Shown: positions 45,055 through 52,630 of the stretch, one piece after another | Layout: each line of letters begins with the position of its first letter | How positions within the stretch are numbered: position 1 is the stretch's first letter | NCBI GenBank assembly: GCA_020161535.1 | Contig: JAIUNW010000007.1 | Coordinates: 124,001 to 188,000, forward strand | Length of the DNA: 64,000 nt | Source of the DNA: Bacteroidota bacterium | Lineage (GTDB): Bacteria; Bacteroidota; Bacteroidia; Chitinophagales; Chitinophagaceae | Reading direction: 5' to 3' | Translations under genes and position numbers: made by a program | Notes under the pieces: model-generated | What the model was told of the DNA's origin: nothing | Database searches by the model: none | Seen by the model: only the letters and a program-made list of their open reading frames with translations

Positions 45055-46117
45055 GCGGATGTACATACAGGCAGCCCGGGCATTGAGTGCGCAGAATGGT
45101 TTCATGGATGATGCGTTGCCTTCTTTGTTAACCGAGCCGGTCGACAATCTATTTTATTTTCCTACCATCGATTATAGCCGCTGGTTCAGCATCATGCAAT
45201 TACGGCGGATGAGTCGCCTCACGCGCGCGGGCATGGCGGTGGCCATTGAAACCCTGCGTGATGCGGCGCTCGACAAGCCCGATGCCATCATAACGGGTAC
45301 GGGTAAGGGCAGTTTGGGTGATACCGAAAAATTCATGGAAAGCGTTCGTGTCCATGTAGAAGGCACGCTCAACCCAAGTCCGTTTATACAGAGCACCTAC
45401 AATGCGCTCAACGGATTGATTGGTTTGCACCAGGACGTAGATAGTTACAACACAACGTATGTGCACCGCGGCTTTTCATTGGAGCATGCCATCCAGGATG
45501 CGCAGTTGCTTTTTCACGAAGGTGCGGCAGCCAATGCGCTGGTCGGTTCGGTGGAAGAAATGACTGCCGAACATTTCGGCATCAAGAAAAAACTGGGTTA
45601 CTGGAAAACAGCACCTGTGCGCCGCGAAGACATACTGACTGATCAGCAGCCGGGTGCGGTGGCCGGTGAAGGCTGTTTCTTTTTCGCTTTTGCCAAGCAG
45701 CCCAACGATAAAACCCTGGCTACGCTGCGCGACTTGCAATTGTTGTTTGAACCGACATCGGCTACCCTGCTGCAAACCATCGACGATATGTTGTCGGCCG
45801 CCCACCTTGCCCCCGCCGATATTGATGTGGTGATCACCGGCCGCAATGGCGATTGGCGCCACGACCATTATTACGATGCTGTTTCAGCGTTATTCCCCCG
45901 CGCTACTGAATGCTGCTTCAAACAACTTTCCGGCGAGTTCGATACCGCCGCCGGTTTCGGGTTGTGGCTTGCGGCCAAAATGCTGAGCGCCCCCCAGGAG
46001 ATTCCCGCTGCTGTTGCACGCCAAGGCGGAGCGGTTTCACGGCCAGTTAAGAACCTGCTTATGTACAATAGTTATTATGGGGTGCAGCATTCGTTGTACT
46101 TGCTGGAGGGGAGATGA
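45047..46117 (+). CDS. Ketosynthase-like protein lacking the active-site Cys (chain-length-factor type)
   Basis: A 356-residue thiolase-fold protein, shorter than its neighbour. Where the neighbour has TACSS, this one reads NTTYVHRGFSLEHA: the nucleophilic cysteine is gone. The ketosynthase shape is still visible in IITGTGKGSLGDTEKFM, ALNGLIG and SGEFDTAAGFGLWLAA, where the second histidine motif is also altered. Loss of the triad with close coupling to an intact ketosynthase suggests a chain-length factor-like partner that shapes the acyl pocket. It is the last gene of the rightward dar operon. Confidence 0.75.
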   Translation: MRERMYIQAARALSAQNGFMDDALPSLLTEPVDNLFYFPTIDYSRWFSIMQLRRMSRLTRAGMAVAIETLRDAALDKPDAIITGTGKGSLGDTEKFMESVRVHVEGTLNPSPFIQSTYNALNGLIGLHQDVDSYNTTYVHRGFSLEHAIQDAQLLFHEGAAANALVGSVEEMTAEHFGIKKKLGYWKTAPVRREDILTDQQPGAVAGEGCFFFAFAKQPNDKTLATLRDLQLLFEPTSATLLQTIDDMLSAAHLAPADIDVVITGRNGDWRHDHYYDAVSALFPRATECCFKQLSGEFDTAAGFGLWLAAKMLSAPQEIPAAVARQGGAVSRPVKNLLMYNSYYGVQHSLYLLEGR

Positions 46118-46142
46118 GGAGAGAGGATTTTTTCGAATGGCA

Positions 46143-46243
46143 TTTCGCGCGAAGTTTTTTTTTCACGCGGAGACCGCAGGGGAACAAAGAAATTGCGGGT
46201 GGGCAAAGACGCTTATAATGGTGCGCCTTGCGCGCGGAGCAAC
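46143..46243. repeat. Degenerate GC-rich intergenic repeat
   Basis: Between the dar cluster and the rplL terminator are words such as TTTCACGCGGAGACCGCAGG, GGCAAAGACGC and TTGCGCGCGGAG. These resemble decayed copies of the CGCAGAGACGCAGAGG-type intergenic repeats seen in many genomes. No open frame is visible. Confidence 0.35.
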
Positions 46244-46288
46244 GTTAAACATTGGACTGTAGACCTTAAACAAACTAAACACAGATAG

Positions 46289-46315
46289 AAAAAGCCCGCA
46301 ACTAGGCGGGCTTTT
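46289..46315 (-). terminator. Terminator of the rplKAJL operon
   Basis: The stem GCCCGC / GCGGGC with loop AACTAG is flanked by five As and four Ts. It lies 21 nt after the rplL stop codon and can also stop the convergent dar transcript. Confidence 0.85.
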
Positions 46316-46336
46316 AACTTACTTTTCTTTCCGTGT

Positions 46337-46711
46337 TTAGTTTATTTCAACGTCTGCACCAGCTTCTTTCAGCTTGTTGGCGATATCGTCGGCTTCAGCT
46401 TTAGAAACACCTTCTTTCACTGCTTTGGGAGCGCCGTCAACCAGTTCTTTGGCTTCTTTCAGACCAAGACCAGTCAGGTCTTTTACGATTTTAACCACGT
46501 TCAGTTTAGAAGCACCACCGCTCTTCAGGATAACGTTGAAAGCTGTTTTCTCTTCAACGGCGGCGGCACCAGCACCACCGTCAGCAGCTACCACTACTGC
46601 AGCAGCAGCGGGTTCAATACCATACTCAGATTTCAATACGTCTGCCAGTTCCTGTACTTCTTTTACAGTAAGGCCAACCAGTTGTTCGGCCAATGATTTT
46701 ACGTCTGCCAT
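46337..46711 (-). CDS. rplL: 50S ribosomal protein L7/L12
   Basis: A 124-residue L7/L12. The N-terminal dimerisation helices are followed by an Ala/Gly-rich hinge ([14 protein letters not shown]). The conserved C-terminal factor-binding domain contains [26 protein letters not shown]. It recruits translation GTPases to the ribosomal stalk. It follows rplJ by 97 nt. A strong terminator comes next rather than rpoB, which is unusual for this array. Confidence 0.98.
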   Translation of the reverse strand: MADVKSLAEQLVGLTVKEVQELADVLKSEYGIEPAAAAVVVAADGGAGAAAVEEKTAFNVILKSGGASKLNVVKIVKDLTGLGLKEAKELVDGAPKAVKEGVSKAEADDIANKLKEAGADVEIN

Positions 46712-46808
46712 TTTGTTTAGTTTTTACCGACTTCACAGCCTGTTTGCTCCGCCGGCTATTTTTAAAAAATACTAAATAGACCCCTCAGGCAGGGGAATTA
46801 TATATGGG

Positions 46809-47345
46809 TTACTCGGCTGCTGCTGCTGTTGCAGGAGCGGCTTCGGCACCACCTTCTTTGTTTGCTTTTTCCAGCAGGGCAGCGATTACGCGCTTAGCCG
46901 GAGATTGCAACAGACCAATAACCTCACCAATGAGTTCGTTCTTGGTTTTGATCTTGGTAAGGCTTTTCAGTTGATCGTCGCCTACATAAATGTCGCCATT
47001 GATAAAGGCTGCTTTCAATACCGGGCGCTCCGACTTCTCATCTGCACGGAAAGAGGTCAGGATAACAGCCGGGTCTTTCGGGTTTTCGCTGAACAGCAGG
47101 GCGGTTACATTGTTGAGGGCAGCATATACACCGCTGTACTTTTCTGCGTCGATTTGCTCAAGCGCTTTTTTGATCAGGGTGTTTTTAGCCACTTTCATTT
47201 CCACCTGCTTGTTAAAGCAATGACGGCGAAGTTTTGACACCTGGTCTACTGACAGGCTCTCGGTATCGGTGATATAGAAATTGCTATATTGGCTGAACTT
47301 GCCTTTCAGCAGTTCGATCACTTCCTGTTTTTGTTCTTTTGTCAT
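46809..47345 (-). CDS. rplJ: 50S ribosomal protein L10
   Basis: A 178-residue L10, the base of the ribosomal stalk that anchors the L7/L12 dimers through its C-terminal helix. MTKEQKQEVIELLKGKF and VSKLRRHCFNKQVEMKVAKNTL are typical of the family; the tail is Ala/Glu rich. It starts 17 nt after rplA, so there is no room for a separate long L10-binding leader as in gamma-proteobacteria. Autoregulation, if any, must act elsewhere. Confidence 0.97.
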   Translation of the reverse strand: MTKEQKQEVIELLKGKFSQYSNFYITDTESLSVDQVSKLRRHCFNKQVEMKVAKNTLIKKALEQIDAEKYSGVYAALNNVTALLFSENPKDPAVILTSFRADEKSERPVLKAAFINGDIYVGDDQLKSLTKIKTKNELIGEVIGLLQSPAKRVIAALLEKANKEGGAEAAPATAAAAE

Positions 47346-47362
47346 AACAAAAAATTTGGGGC

Positions 47363-48055
47363 TTAGTGAATGAATAGTTTGGTGTCGATAGAGATACCAG
47401 GACTCATGCTGCTGGCCATGCTCACGCCTTTCAGGTAAGTACCTTTGGCAGTTGCCGGCTTCAGTTTGATGAGGGCGTTGATCAGTTCCTGGCTGTTCTC
47501 CGCAATCTTGTCGGCATTGAAGCTTACGCGACCGATAGAAGCATGAACGATACCAGCTTTGTCAACTTTGAAAGCGATTTTACCGCCTTTTACTTCATTC
47601 ACTGCTGCTGCCACATCATTGGTAACGGTACCAGTTTTGGGGTTGGGCATCAGGTTACGCGGACCAAGCACTTTACCCAGCTTACCGATTTTCGGCATCA
47701 CACTAGGTGTAGCGATGATCACGTCTACATCTGTCCAGCCACCTTCGATCTTGGTGATGAATTCATCCAGCCCAACAAAGTCAGCACCTGCATTCTTTGC
47801 ATCGTTTTCTTTGTCGGCCGGGCAGAGAACCAATACTTTTTTGGTTTTACCGGTGCCATGGGGCAGGGTTACCGTTCCACGAACGGCCTGGTCAGCTTTT
47901 TTGGGATCAACACCCAAACGGATATGCAGGTCAACAGAAGCGTCGAACTTGGTTGTATTCACTTCTTTCACGAGTGAAGAAGCTTCTTTCAGTGAGTATA
48001 TTTTAGCAGCATCCACTTTGCTGTTTACTGCTTTTCTTTTTTTAGTAATTGCCAT
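47363..48055 (-). CDS. rplA: 50S ribosomal protein L1
   Basis: A 230-residue L1, an rRNA-binding protein of the E-site stalk. The motifs [31 protein letters not shown] and the [28 protein letters not shown] region are diagnostic. It lies 26 nt after rplK in the same operon. Confidence 0.98.
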   Translation of the reverse strand: MAITKKRKAVNSKVDAAKIYSLKEASSLVKEVNTTKFDASVDLHIRLGVDPKKADQAVRGTVTLPHGTGKTKKVLVLCPADKENDAKNAGADFVGLDEFITKIEGGWTDVDVIIATPSVMPKIGKLGKVLGPRNLMPNPKTGTVTNDVAAAVNEVKGGKIAFKVDKAGIVHASIGRVSFNADKIAENSQELINALIKLKPATAKGTYLKGVSMASSMSPGISIDTKLFIH

Positions 48056-48081
48056 TGCTCAAATAGTTTGGTGGTCAAAGA

Positions 48082-48525
48082 TTAATTTTCCCAGGGAGCT
48101 ACACCATCAACGGTGATTCCCATGCTACGGGCAGTACCGGCTACCATTTTCATAGCACTTTCAACGGTAAAGCAGTTGAGGTCAGGCATTTTGTCCTTCG
48201 CAATTGCTTCCACCTGTGCCCAGGTAACTTTGCCCACTTTTGAGCGGTTTGGCTCTTTTGATCCACCCTGCAATTTGGCCGCTTCCAGCAACTGTACCGA
48301 TGCCGGTGGGGTCTTGATGATGAAGTCAAAAGACTTGTCAGAATAAACAGTGATCAGTACAGGGAGTACTTTGCCCATCTTGTCTTGGGTTCTTGCATTG
48401 AACTGCTTGCAGAACTCCATGATGTTGACACCTTTGGAACCGAGTGCCGGGCCGATGGGAGGTGCAGGGTTGGCTTGACCGCCTTTACACTGCAGCTTTA
48501 CGAAACCAGAGATTTCTTTTGCCAT
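48082..48525 (-). CDS. rplK: 50S ribosomal protein L11
   Basis: A 147-residue L11, which binds the GTPase-associated centre of 23S rRNA. The proline-rich [24 protein letters not shown] motif and the C-terminal [12 protein letters not shown] are diagnostic. It is first in the rplKAJL operon and has its own promoter, located in the 3' end of the PIN gene. The start has no Shine-Dalgarno sequence, only an A-rich leader. Confidence 0.98.
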   Translation of the reverse strand: MAKEISGFVKLQCKGGQANPAPPIGPALGSKGVNIMEFCKQFNARTQDKMGKVLPVLITVYSDKSFDFIIKTPPASVQLLEAAKLQGGSKEPNRSKVGKVTWAQVEAIAKDKMPDLNCFTVESAMKMVAGTARSMGITVDGVAPWEN

Positions 48526-48622
48526 TGTAAAATGTTTTTTTGGTGATAGCGCTCCCGGTTTCCGTTGCCGGATCCGGAAGCTCCCAAATCCAATTCAGAA
48601 AAAGAACTTATGATTGGGGGTG

Positions 48623-48653
48623 CAAAACTACGCAAATAAATCGTTCCGCCCAA
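48623..48653 (-). promoter_or_regulatory. rplK promoter inside the PIN gene 3' end
   Basis: On the minus strand, TTG (48651-48653) is separated by 20 nt from TAGTTTTG (48623-48630), a full match to the Bacteroidota promoter consensus. It overlaps the last codons of the upstream PIN-domain gene and leaves a leader of about 90 nt before rplK. Confidence 0.7.
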
Positions 48654-48942
48654 TAATTTCCCGAAGAAAAGCTTCGGGCGTATAGACCGGTAGTCGAGCA
48701 AAATGGTAGTCGCCCGTGTCGTTTGTCAGCAGGTGCGTGCACCCGGCTTTTTCGGCGGCATTGTATTCCAGCCTGTCTTCCAGGTCGCCCACTTTTTTAT
48801 CGGCCAGGCAAAGAGGTGAAGTATACAAAACGAAGCCTTTTTGGCCGGCGAGGCTCAGCACGCGGGCGGCATCGGTAAACGCCGGGTATTCCTTGTTCAA
48901 AACAGCTACCAGCAGGTTGGCATCCAAAAAAGGCTTGATCAT
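48628..48942 (-). CDS. PIN-domain toxin, apparently internally deleted
   Basis: A 104-residue PIN-domain RNase-like protein. The front matches a normal PIN toxin (FLDANLLVAVLNKEYP with the first acidic residue Asp7; then FVLYTSPLCLA). The text then jumps straight to DKKVGDLEDRLEYNAAEKAGCTHLLTNDTGDY, the C-terminal half with its acidic residues. From memory, relatives are about 135-140 residues, so some 35 residues between the halves appear to be missing. This removes the middle helices and probably one metal-binding acid. The frame is intact, so a protein could be made but is probably inactive. Its ATG overlaps the antitoxin stop (ATGA). Confidence 0.7.
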   Translation of the reverse strand: MIKPFLDANLLVAVLNKEYPAFTDAARVLSLAGQKGFVLYTSPLCLADKKVGDLEDRLEYNAAEKAGCTHLLTNDTGDYHFARLPVYTPEAFLREIIGRNDLFA

Positions 48943-49193
48943 TTTTTTCGGGAATCAAAATATTCAGCGCGATTGGCTTTGCGGCTGCGGGGTTTGGCTT
49001 TGTATTCGGCAGCACCTTCGGCTACCTGCAAAACCCAACCGGCAATGGGCAGGCTTTCAAGGCTTTGTGAGTCTTTGCGGGTGATTTGTTTGTAGAGATA
49101 TTCGGTGAGCCTGGACAAACTAATACCCTGCTCTTCGGCATAGGCCTTGGCTGCTTCAATGACGTTTTTGTCAAAGCTGAGGGTGATTTTAAA
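48939..49193 (-). pseudogene. DUF6364-like antitoxin remnant without a recognisable start codon
   Basis: The reading frame encodes an antitoxin-like protein (KITLSFDKNVIEAAKAYAEE, then GISLSRLTEYLYKQI, ribbon-helix-helix-like), partner of the adjacent PIN gene. Homologues I know of start with Met just before this KxTLS strand. Here that codon is TTT (49191-49193), and no ATG, GTG or TTG follows until the middle of the domain. Upstream the frame runs into the nusG terminator, so an N-terminal extension would have to be translated through that hairpin. The start therefore seems lost, unless a rare ATC or ATT codon is used. Confidence 0.55.
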
Positions 49194-49195
49194 AT

Positions 49196-49220
49196 AAAAA
49201 AAGACCGTTTCCGGTCTCTT
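49196..49220 (-). terminator. nusG terminator
   Basis: On the minus strand, AGACCG-GAAA-CGGTCT is followed by seven Ts. This is a perfect 6-bp stem with a GAAA tetraloop, about 33 nt after the nusG stop. It separates secE-nusG from rplKAJL. Confidence 0.85.
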
Positions 49221-49252
49221 TTCAATGTATTCGAGGCAGCAACGCAAACAGC

Positions 49253-49819
49253 CTAGGAAATCTTTTCTACCTGCATATAATTCAGCTCCACCGGTGTTGA
49301 ACGGCCGAAGATTTTCACGGTCACTTTCAGTTTCTTCTTCTCGTCGTTCACTTCTTCGATCATACCGTTAAAGTCGTTGAACGGACCTTCAATGATCTTG
49401 ATGGTTTCACCTACAATGAACGGCTCGCTCATGCTCATGCCACCCGCCTCGGTCATCTCATCCATCTTACCCAACATCTTGTTCACCTCGGCTTTGCGCA
49501 GGGCGATGGGGTTTTCTTTTCCGAGGAAATGAATAACGTTGGAGGTATTCTTAATGGTGTCTTTCAGGTCGTCGCCCAGTTTGCCTTCCACAATCTCAAT
49601 CATCACATAACCGGGATAGTAGTTGCGTTCGCGCATCACTTTTTTACCGTTCTGCACTTTGTACACCTTTTCCACCGGCAGGAAAACCTGCTTTACAATT
49701 TCAGACCATCCGCCACGGCTCACCTCTTTGTCGAGGTATTCCTTGACCTTTTTCTCCTTGCCACTAACGACGCGGAGAACGTACCACTTGGTCTCTTGTT
49801 GGTTAATAGTTTCTTCCAT
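49253..49819 (-). CDS. nusG: Transcription termination/antitermination protein NusG
   Basis: A 188-residue NusG with the N-terminal NGN domain (KWYVLRVVSGKEKKVKEYL, PGYVMIE) and the C-terminal KOW domain (FIVGETIKIIEGPFNDFNGMIEEV). It binds RNA polymerase and couples it to ribosomes or Rho. The start overlaps the secE stop by one base (TAATG), a normal secE-nusG arrangement. A terminator follows at once. Confidence 0.97.
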   Translation of the reverse strand: MEETINQQETKWYVLRVVSGKEKKVKEYLDKEVSRGGWSEIVKQVFLPVEKVYKVQNGKKVMRERNYYPGYVMIEIVEGKLGDDLKDTIKNTSNVIHFLGKENPIALRKAEVNKMLGKMDEMTEAGGMSMSEPFIVGETIKIIEGPFNDFNGMIEEVNDEKKKLKVTVKIFGRSTPVELNYMQVEKIS

Positions 49820-50016
49820 TATTTAAAGAGCGGGTATATCAGGTTCTGAAGCAAAGAATTGGCGGCAAAGTCCATTACCCAAACAAGCAGGGTAATCAGC
49901 AGGGTGGCTACCAATACAATCATGGTCGACTGCTGTAACTGGCTCCAGGTGGGCCAGGTTACTTTTTCCACCAGCTCTTTATACGACTCGCTGAAATAGG
50001 TTGTTATCTTATTCAT
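49819..50016 (-). CDS. secE: Preprotein translocase subunit SecE
   Basis: A 65-residue SecE with an amphipathic N-terminal helix (SYKELVEKVTWPTWSQLQQST) and one transmembrane helix (MIVLVATLLITLLVWVMDF), part of the SecYEG channel. The ATG at 50016 gives MNKITTYF; a TTG two codons earlier is less likely. It lies between tRNA-Trp and nusG, the standard bacterial order. Confidence 0.95.
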   Translation of the reverse strand: MNKITTYFSESYKELVEKVTWPTWSQLQQSTMIVLVATLLITLLVWVMDFAANSLLQNLIYPLFK

Positions 50017-50032
50017 AATCAATCTTCAACTG

Positions 50033-50103
50033 CACGGGCAACAGGATTCGAACCCGTATCAAAGGTTTTGGAGACCTCTATTCTACCATTGAACTATGCC
50101 CGT
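50033..50103 (-). tRNA. tRNA-Trp (anticodon CCA)
   Basis: On the minus strand the acceptor arms ACGGGCA and TGCCCGT pair. The T-loop GGTTCGAATCC is present, and the anticodon loop CTCCAAA contains CCA. It sits between tuf and secE as in many bacteria. Confidence 0.95.
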
Positions 50104-50203
50104 TTACATCAAAAGTACAGTGTCGAAAGTAAAAAATGGCCCCTCGGTTCGGGTTTCCCGCCCTTATGGGACCATTTTTGACTTTTTATTACTGACTTTA
50201 GAC

Positions 50204-51391
50204 TTACTTAATGATCTCAGTCACCTGACCGGCGCCTACGGTACGGCCACCTTCGCGAATCGCGAATTTCAAGCCTTTTTCCATAGCGATCGGTTGGATC
50301 AGGGTAACTTTCAGGTTGGTGTTGTCACCAGGCATTACCATCTCTGTTCCTTCTGCCAGGGTACACTCGCCGGTTACGTCGGTTGTACGGAAGTAGAACT
50401 GCGGACGGTACTTGTTGAAGAATGGGGTGTGACGACCACCTTCTTCTTTGCTCAGTACATACACCTCACCTCTAAATTCAGTGTGCGGGGTGATGGAACC
50501 TGGCTTACAGATTACCATACCACGACGGATATCTTTCTTTTCAATACCGCGCAGGAGCAGACCGGCATTGTCGCCAGCTTCCCCTTCGTCGAGCAGTTTT
50601 TTGAACATTTCAACACCGGTAACGGTAGATGTCATCGCTGCAGGCATCAAACCTACGATTTCAACACCTTCACCAACTTTAATGCGACCACGCTCGATAC
50701 GACCGGTAGCCACGGTACCACGACCAGTGATAGAGAATACGTCTTCCACTGACATCAAGAAAGGAAGATCTACAGGGCGGGGAGGCAGCGGAATATAGCT
50801 GTCAACCGCTTCCATCAATTCGTCGATTTTCTTCACCCATTTGTCTTCGCCAGCGAGTGCGCCGGTAGCAGAACCCTGGATGATAGGTGTATTGTCACCG
50901 TCGAATCCATATGAGCTCAACAGGTCGCGGATTTCCATCTCAACCAGTTCAAGCAGTTCAGGATCGTCAACGAGGTCAACTTTGTTCATGAATACCACAA
51001 TCTTAGGAACACCCACCTGGCGGGCCAGCAGGATGTGCTCTTTGGTTTGGGGCATGGGACCATCAGTAGCAGCCACAACAAGAATAGCACCGTCCATCTG
51101 GGCAGCACCGGTAATCATGTTTTTCACGTAGTCAGCGTGACCAGGGCAGTCAACGTGCGCGTAGTGGCGGTTGGCTGTTTGGTATTCTACGTGTGCAGTA
51201 TTAATAGTGATACCGCGTTCTTTCTCTTCGGGTGCACCGTCGATTTCATCATACTTCTTCGCCGTGGCCAGACCCTTCTGTGCCAGAATGGTCGTGATGG
51301 CGGCAGTCAAAGTGGTTTTACCGTGGTCAACGTGGCCAATAGTACCTACGTTAACGTGGGGCTTTTCCCTCTTAAAGGTCTCTTTTGCCAT
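50204..51391 (-). CDS. tuf: Translation elongation factor Tu
   Basis: A 395-residue EF-Tu with all G motifs: GHVDHGKTT (P-loop), DCPGHADY and NKVD. Domains 2 and 3 are complete and the protein ends [15 protein letters not shown]. It delivers aminoacyl-tRNA to the ribosome. It is the only tuf in the window and is flanked by tRNA genes. The leader is A-rich without a Shine-Dalgarno sequence, and a TATCTTTG promoter core lies 73 nt upstream. Confidence 0.99.
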   Translation of the reverse strand: MAKETFKREKPHVNVGTIGHVDHGKTTLTAAITTILAQKGLATAKKYDEIDGAPEEKERGITINTAHVEYQTANRHYAHVDCPGHADYVKNMITGAAQMDGAILVVAATDGPMPQTKEHILLARQVGVPKIVVFMNKVDLVDDPELLELVEMEIRDLLSSYGFDGDNTPIIQGSATGALAGEDKWVKKIDELMEAVDSYIPLPPRPVDLPFLMSVEDVFSITGRGTVATGRIERGRIKVGEGVEIVGLMPAAMTSTVTGVEMFKKLLDEGEAGDNAGLLLRGIEKKDIRRGMVICKPGSITPHTEFRGEVYVLSKEEGGRHTPFFNKYRPQFYFRTTDVTGECTLAEGTEMVMPGDNTNLKVTLIQPIAMEKGLKFAIREGGRTVGAGQVTEIIK

Positions 51392-51464
51392 TTTCTATTT
51401 TGTTTTTATGTTGTGGTTTAAAATTGAGAAGTCTCTACAGACTTCAACTATTTATAGGCGGCTG

Positions 51465-51487
51465 CAAAGATACTGTATTTCAGTATC
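51465..51487 (-). promoter_or_regulatory. tuf promoter core with overlapping inverted repeat
   Basis: TATCTTTG (51465-51472, minus strand) is a perfect -7 element. It overlaps a perfect 7-bp inverted repeat GATACTG-TATTT-CAGTATC (51469-51487) covering the spacer region. Confidence 0.55.
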
Positions 51488-51550
51488 TATCGGCCACCCT
51501 CTTTTTTCTGCTGTTTCACCGGTTCGTCTTTGCTGACGCGTCCGGTTCTG

Positions 51551-51622
51551 AGCCGTTAGTGAGAATCGAACTCACGACCTCTTCCCTACCAAGGAAGTGC
51601 TCTACCCCTGAGCTACAACGGC
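51551..51622 (-). tRNA. tRNA-Thr (anticodon GGT)
   Basis: The acceptor arms GCCGTTG and TAACGGC pair. The anticodon stem-loop CTTCCTTGGTAGGGAAG carries GGT and the T-arm GAGTTCGATTCTC is present. It is the first of four tRNAs upstream of tuf. Confidence 0.93.
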
Positions 51623-51702
51623 CTAAAAAACCAAAGTTTACGGTTTCTAGTTACTGGTTACCAACCATGAACCGCAAACTATAAACCATAAACCCTTTTT
51701 TG

Positions 51703-51775
51703 AGCGGAAGACGAGTCTCGAACTCGCAACCTATAGCTTGGAAGGCTATCGCTCTACCAATTGAGCTACTTCCGC
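51703..51775 (-). tRNA. tRNA-Gly (anticodon TCC)
   Basis: The acceptor arms GCGGAAG and CTTCCGC pair. The D-arm AGCTCAATTGGTAGAGC is present, and the anticodon stem-loop ATAGCCTTCCAAGCTAT carries TCC. Confidence 0.95.
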
Positions 51776-51783
51776 AAAAACGG

Positions 51784-51866
51784 TGGGCAGGAGAGGATTC
51801 GAACCTCTGAAGTCGAAAGACAGCGGATTTACAGTCCGCCCCATTTGGCCGCTCTGGAACCTGCCC
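51784..51866 (-). tRNA. tRNA-Tyr (anticodon GTA)
   Basis: The acceptor arms GGGCAGG and CCTGCCC pair. The anticodon stem-loop GCGGACTGTAAATCCGC carries GTA. The long variable arm expected of bacterial tRNA-Tyr is present. Confidence 0.95.
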
Positions 51867-51902
51867 TTATTAACCGACGACTTGAAGCCGCCAATCAGTT
51901 CG

Positions 51903-51975
51903 AGCCACTTGTCGGAATCGAACCAACGACCTACTGATTACAAATCAGTTGCTCTACCAGCTGAGCTAAAGTGGC
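51903..51975 (-). tRNA. tRNA-Thr (anticodon TGT)
   Basis: The acceptor arms GCCACTT and AAGTGGC pair. The anticodon stem-loop AACTGATTTGTAATCAGT carries TGT and the T-arm TTGGTTCGATTCC is present. Confidence 0.95.
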
Positions 51976-52097
51976 GGTTTGAAGTACAAAGATCTACCCC
52001 TTTTTTTCTTTCGGGATGGCAAAGGTAACAGAATTTAAGAAATAGAGAAATTTTAGTGTGCTTTTTTTCAACTGTTTAAACCCGAACCGGCCGGGCA

Positions 52098-52121
52098 TAA
52101 AAAAACCTCCCGAAGGAGGTT
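52098..52121 (-). terminator. Terminator after hpf
   Basis: The stem AACCTCC / GGAGGTT with loop CGAA ends in a T-run on the minus strand. It lies 7 nt after the hpf stop codon. Confidence 0.85.
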
Positions 52122-52128
52122 GGTGCCA

Positions 52129-52431
52129 TCAGGCAGTATATTGTTTTTCTTTTTTTCTTTTTATTTGATTAACGAGCGAGTCGAGTGCGCTATCGAACGA
52201 CTCTTCAAAAGATTTGGAACTGGCTTTTACAAAAAAATCATGTTTGGGAACATGCACCCGGATCTCGGCGATTTTGTCTTTGATGGTGTGCACTACGTTG
52301 TCAAGTTTCAAGAATACATCCACTTTAATAATGCGGTCGTGAAAGGTGGCTAGCTTGCCTAATTTGCTGTTTACGTACTCCACGAGTTTTACGTCCGCAT
52401 CAAAATGTACAGTCTGAATGTTAACGTTCAT
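52129..52431 (-). CDS. hpf: Ribosome hibernation-promoting factor, short form
   Basis: A 100-residue HPF/RaiA-family protein (MNVNIQTVHFDADVKLVEYV, DVFLKLDN, EIRVHVPKHDFFVKASS, SFDSALDSLVNQIKRKK). It binds in the 30S decoding region and silences or dimerises ribosomes in slow growth. The ATG at 52431 gives the family N-terminus; the frame extends nine residues upstream without support. It follows xerC with a 199-nt gap that holds an inverted repeat, so it may have its own promoter. Confidence 0.92.
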   Translation of the reverse strand: MNVNIQTVHFDADVKLVEYVNSKLGKLATFHDRIIKVDVFLKLDNVVHTIKDKIAEIRVHVPKHDFFVKASSKSFEESFDSALDSLVNQIKRKKEKQYTA

Positions 52432-52487
52432 AACACTAACGTTTTTAACAGTGAACAATAAATAAAGAACTTCATTGCATTGGTCTT

Positions 52488-52514
52488 TTCATAAGACGAA
52501 TAGACGCTTATGAA
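52488..52514. promoter_or_regulatory. Inverted repeat upstream of hpf
   Basis: The arms TTCATAAG and CTTATGAA are perfect 8-bp inverted copies separated by ACGAATAGACG. They lie 57-83 bp upstream of the hpf start codon, a suitable position for an operator. Confidence 0.35.
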
Positions 52515-52630
52515 GATAATATATCGAGGTCCTTTTACCAAAAATTGAACGCTGGATTTTCTAATTTATTAAGAATACGGTCGGCTTTTTTTAACTATCA
52601 TTTACTGGCCTGATAATAGTCATACAAACG

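Noticed and set aside
51665..51676. AACCGCA in the tRNA spacer as a fifth operator
   Set aside because: It lacks the second half-site 11 bp away and lies between tRNA genes.
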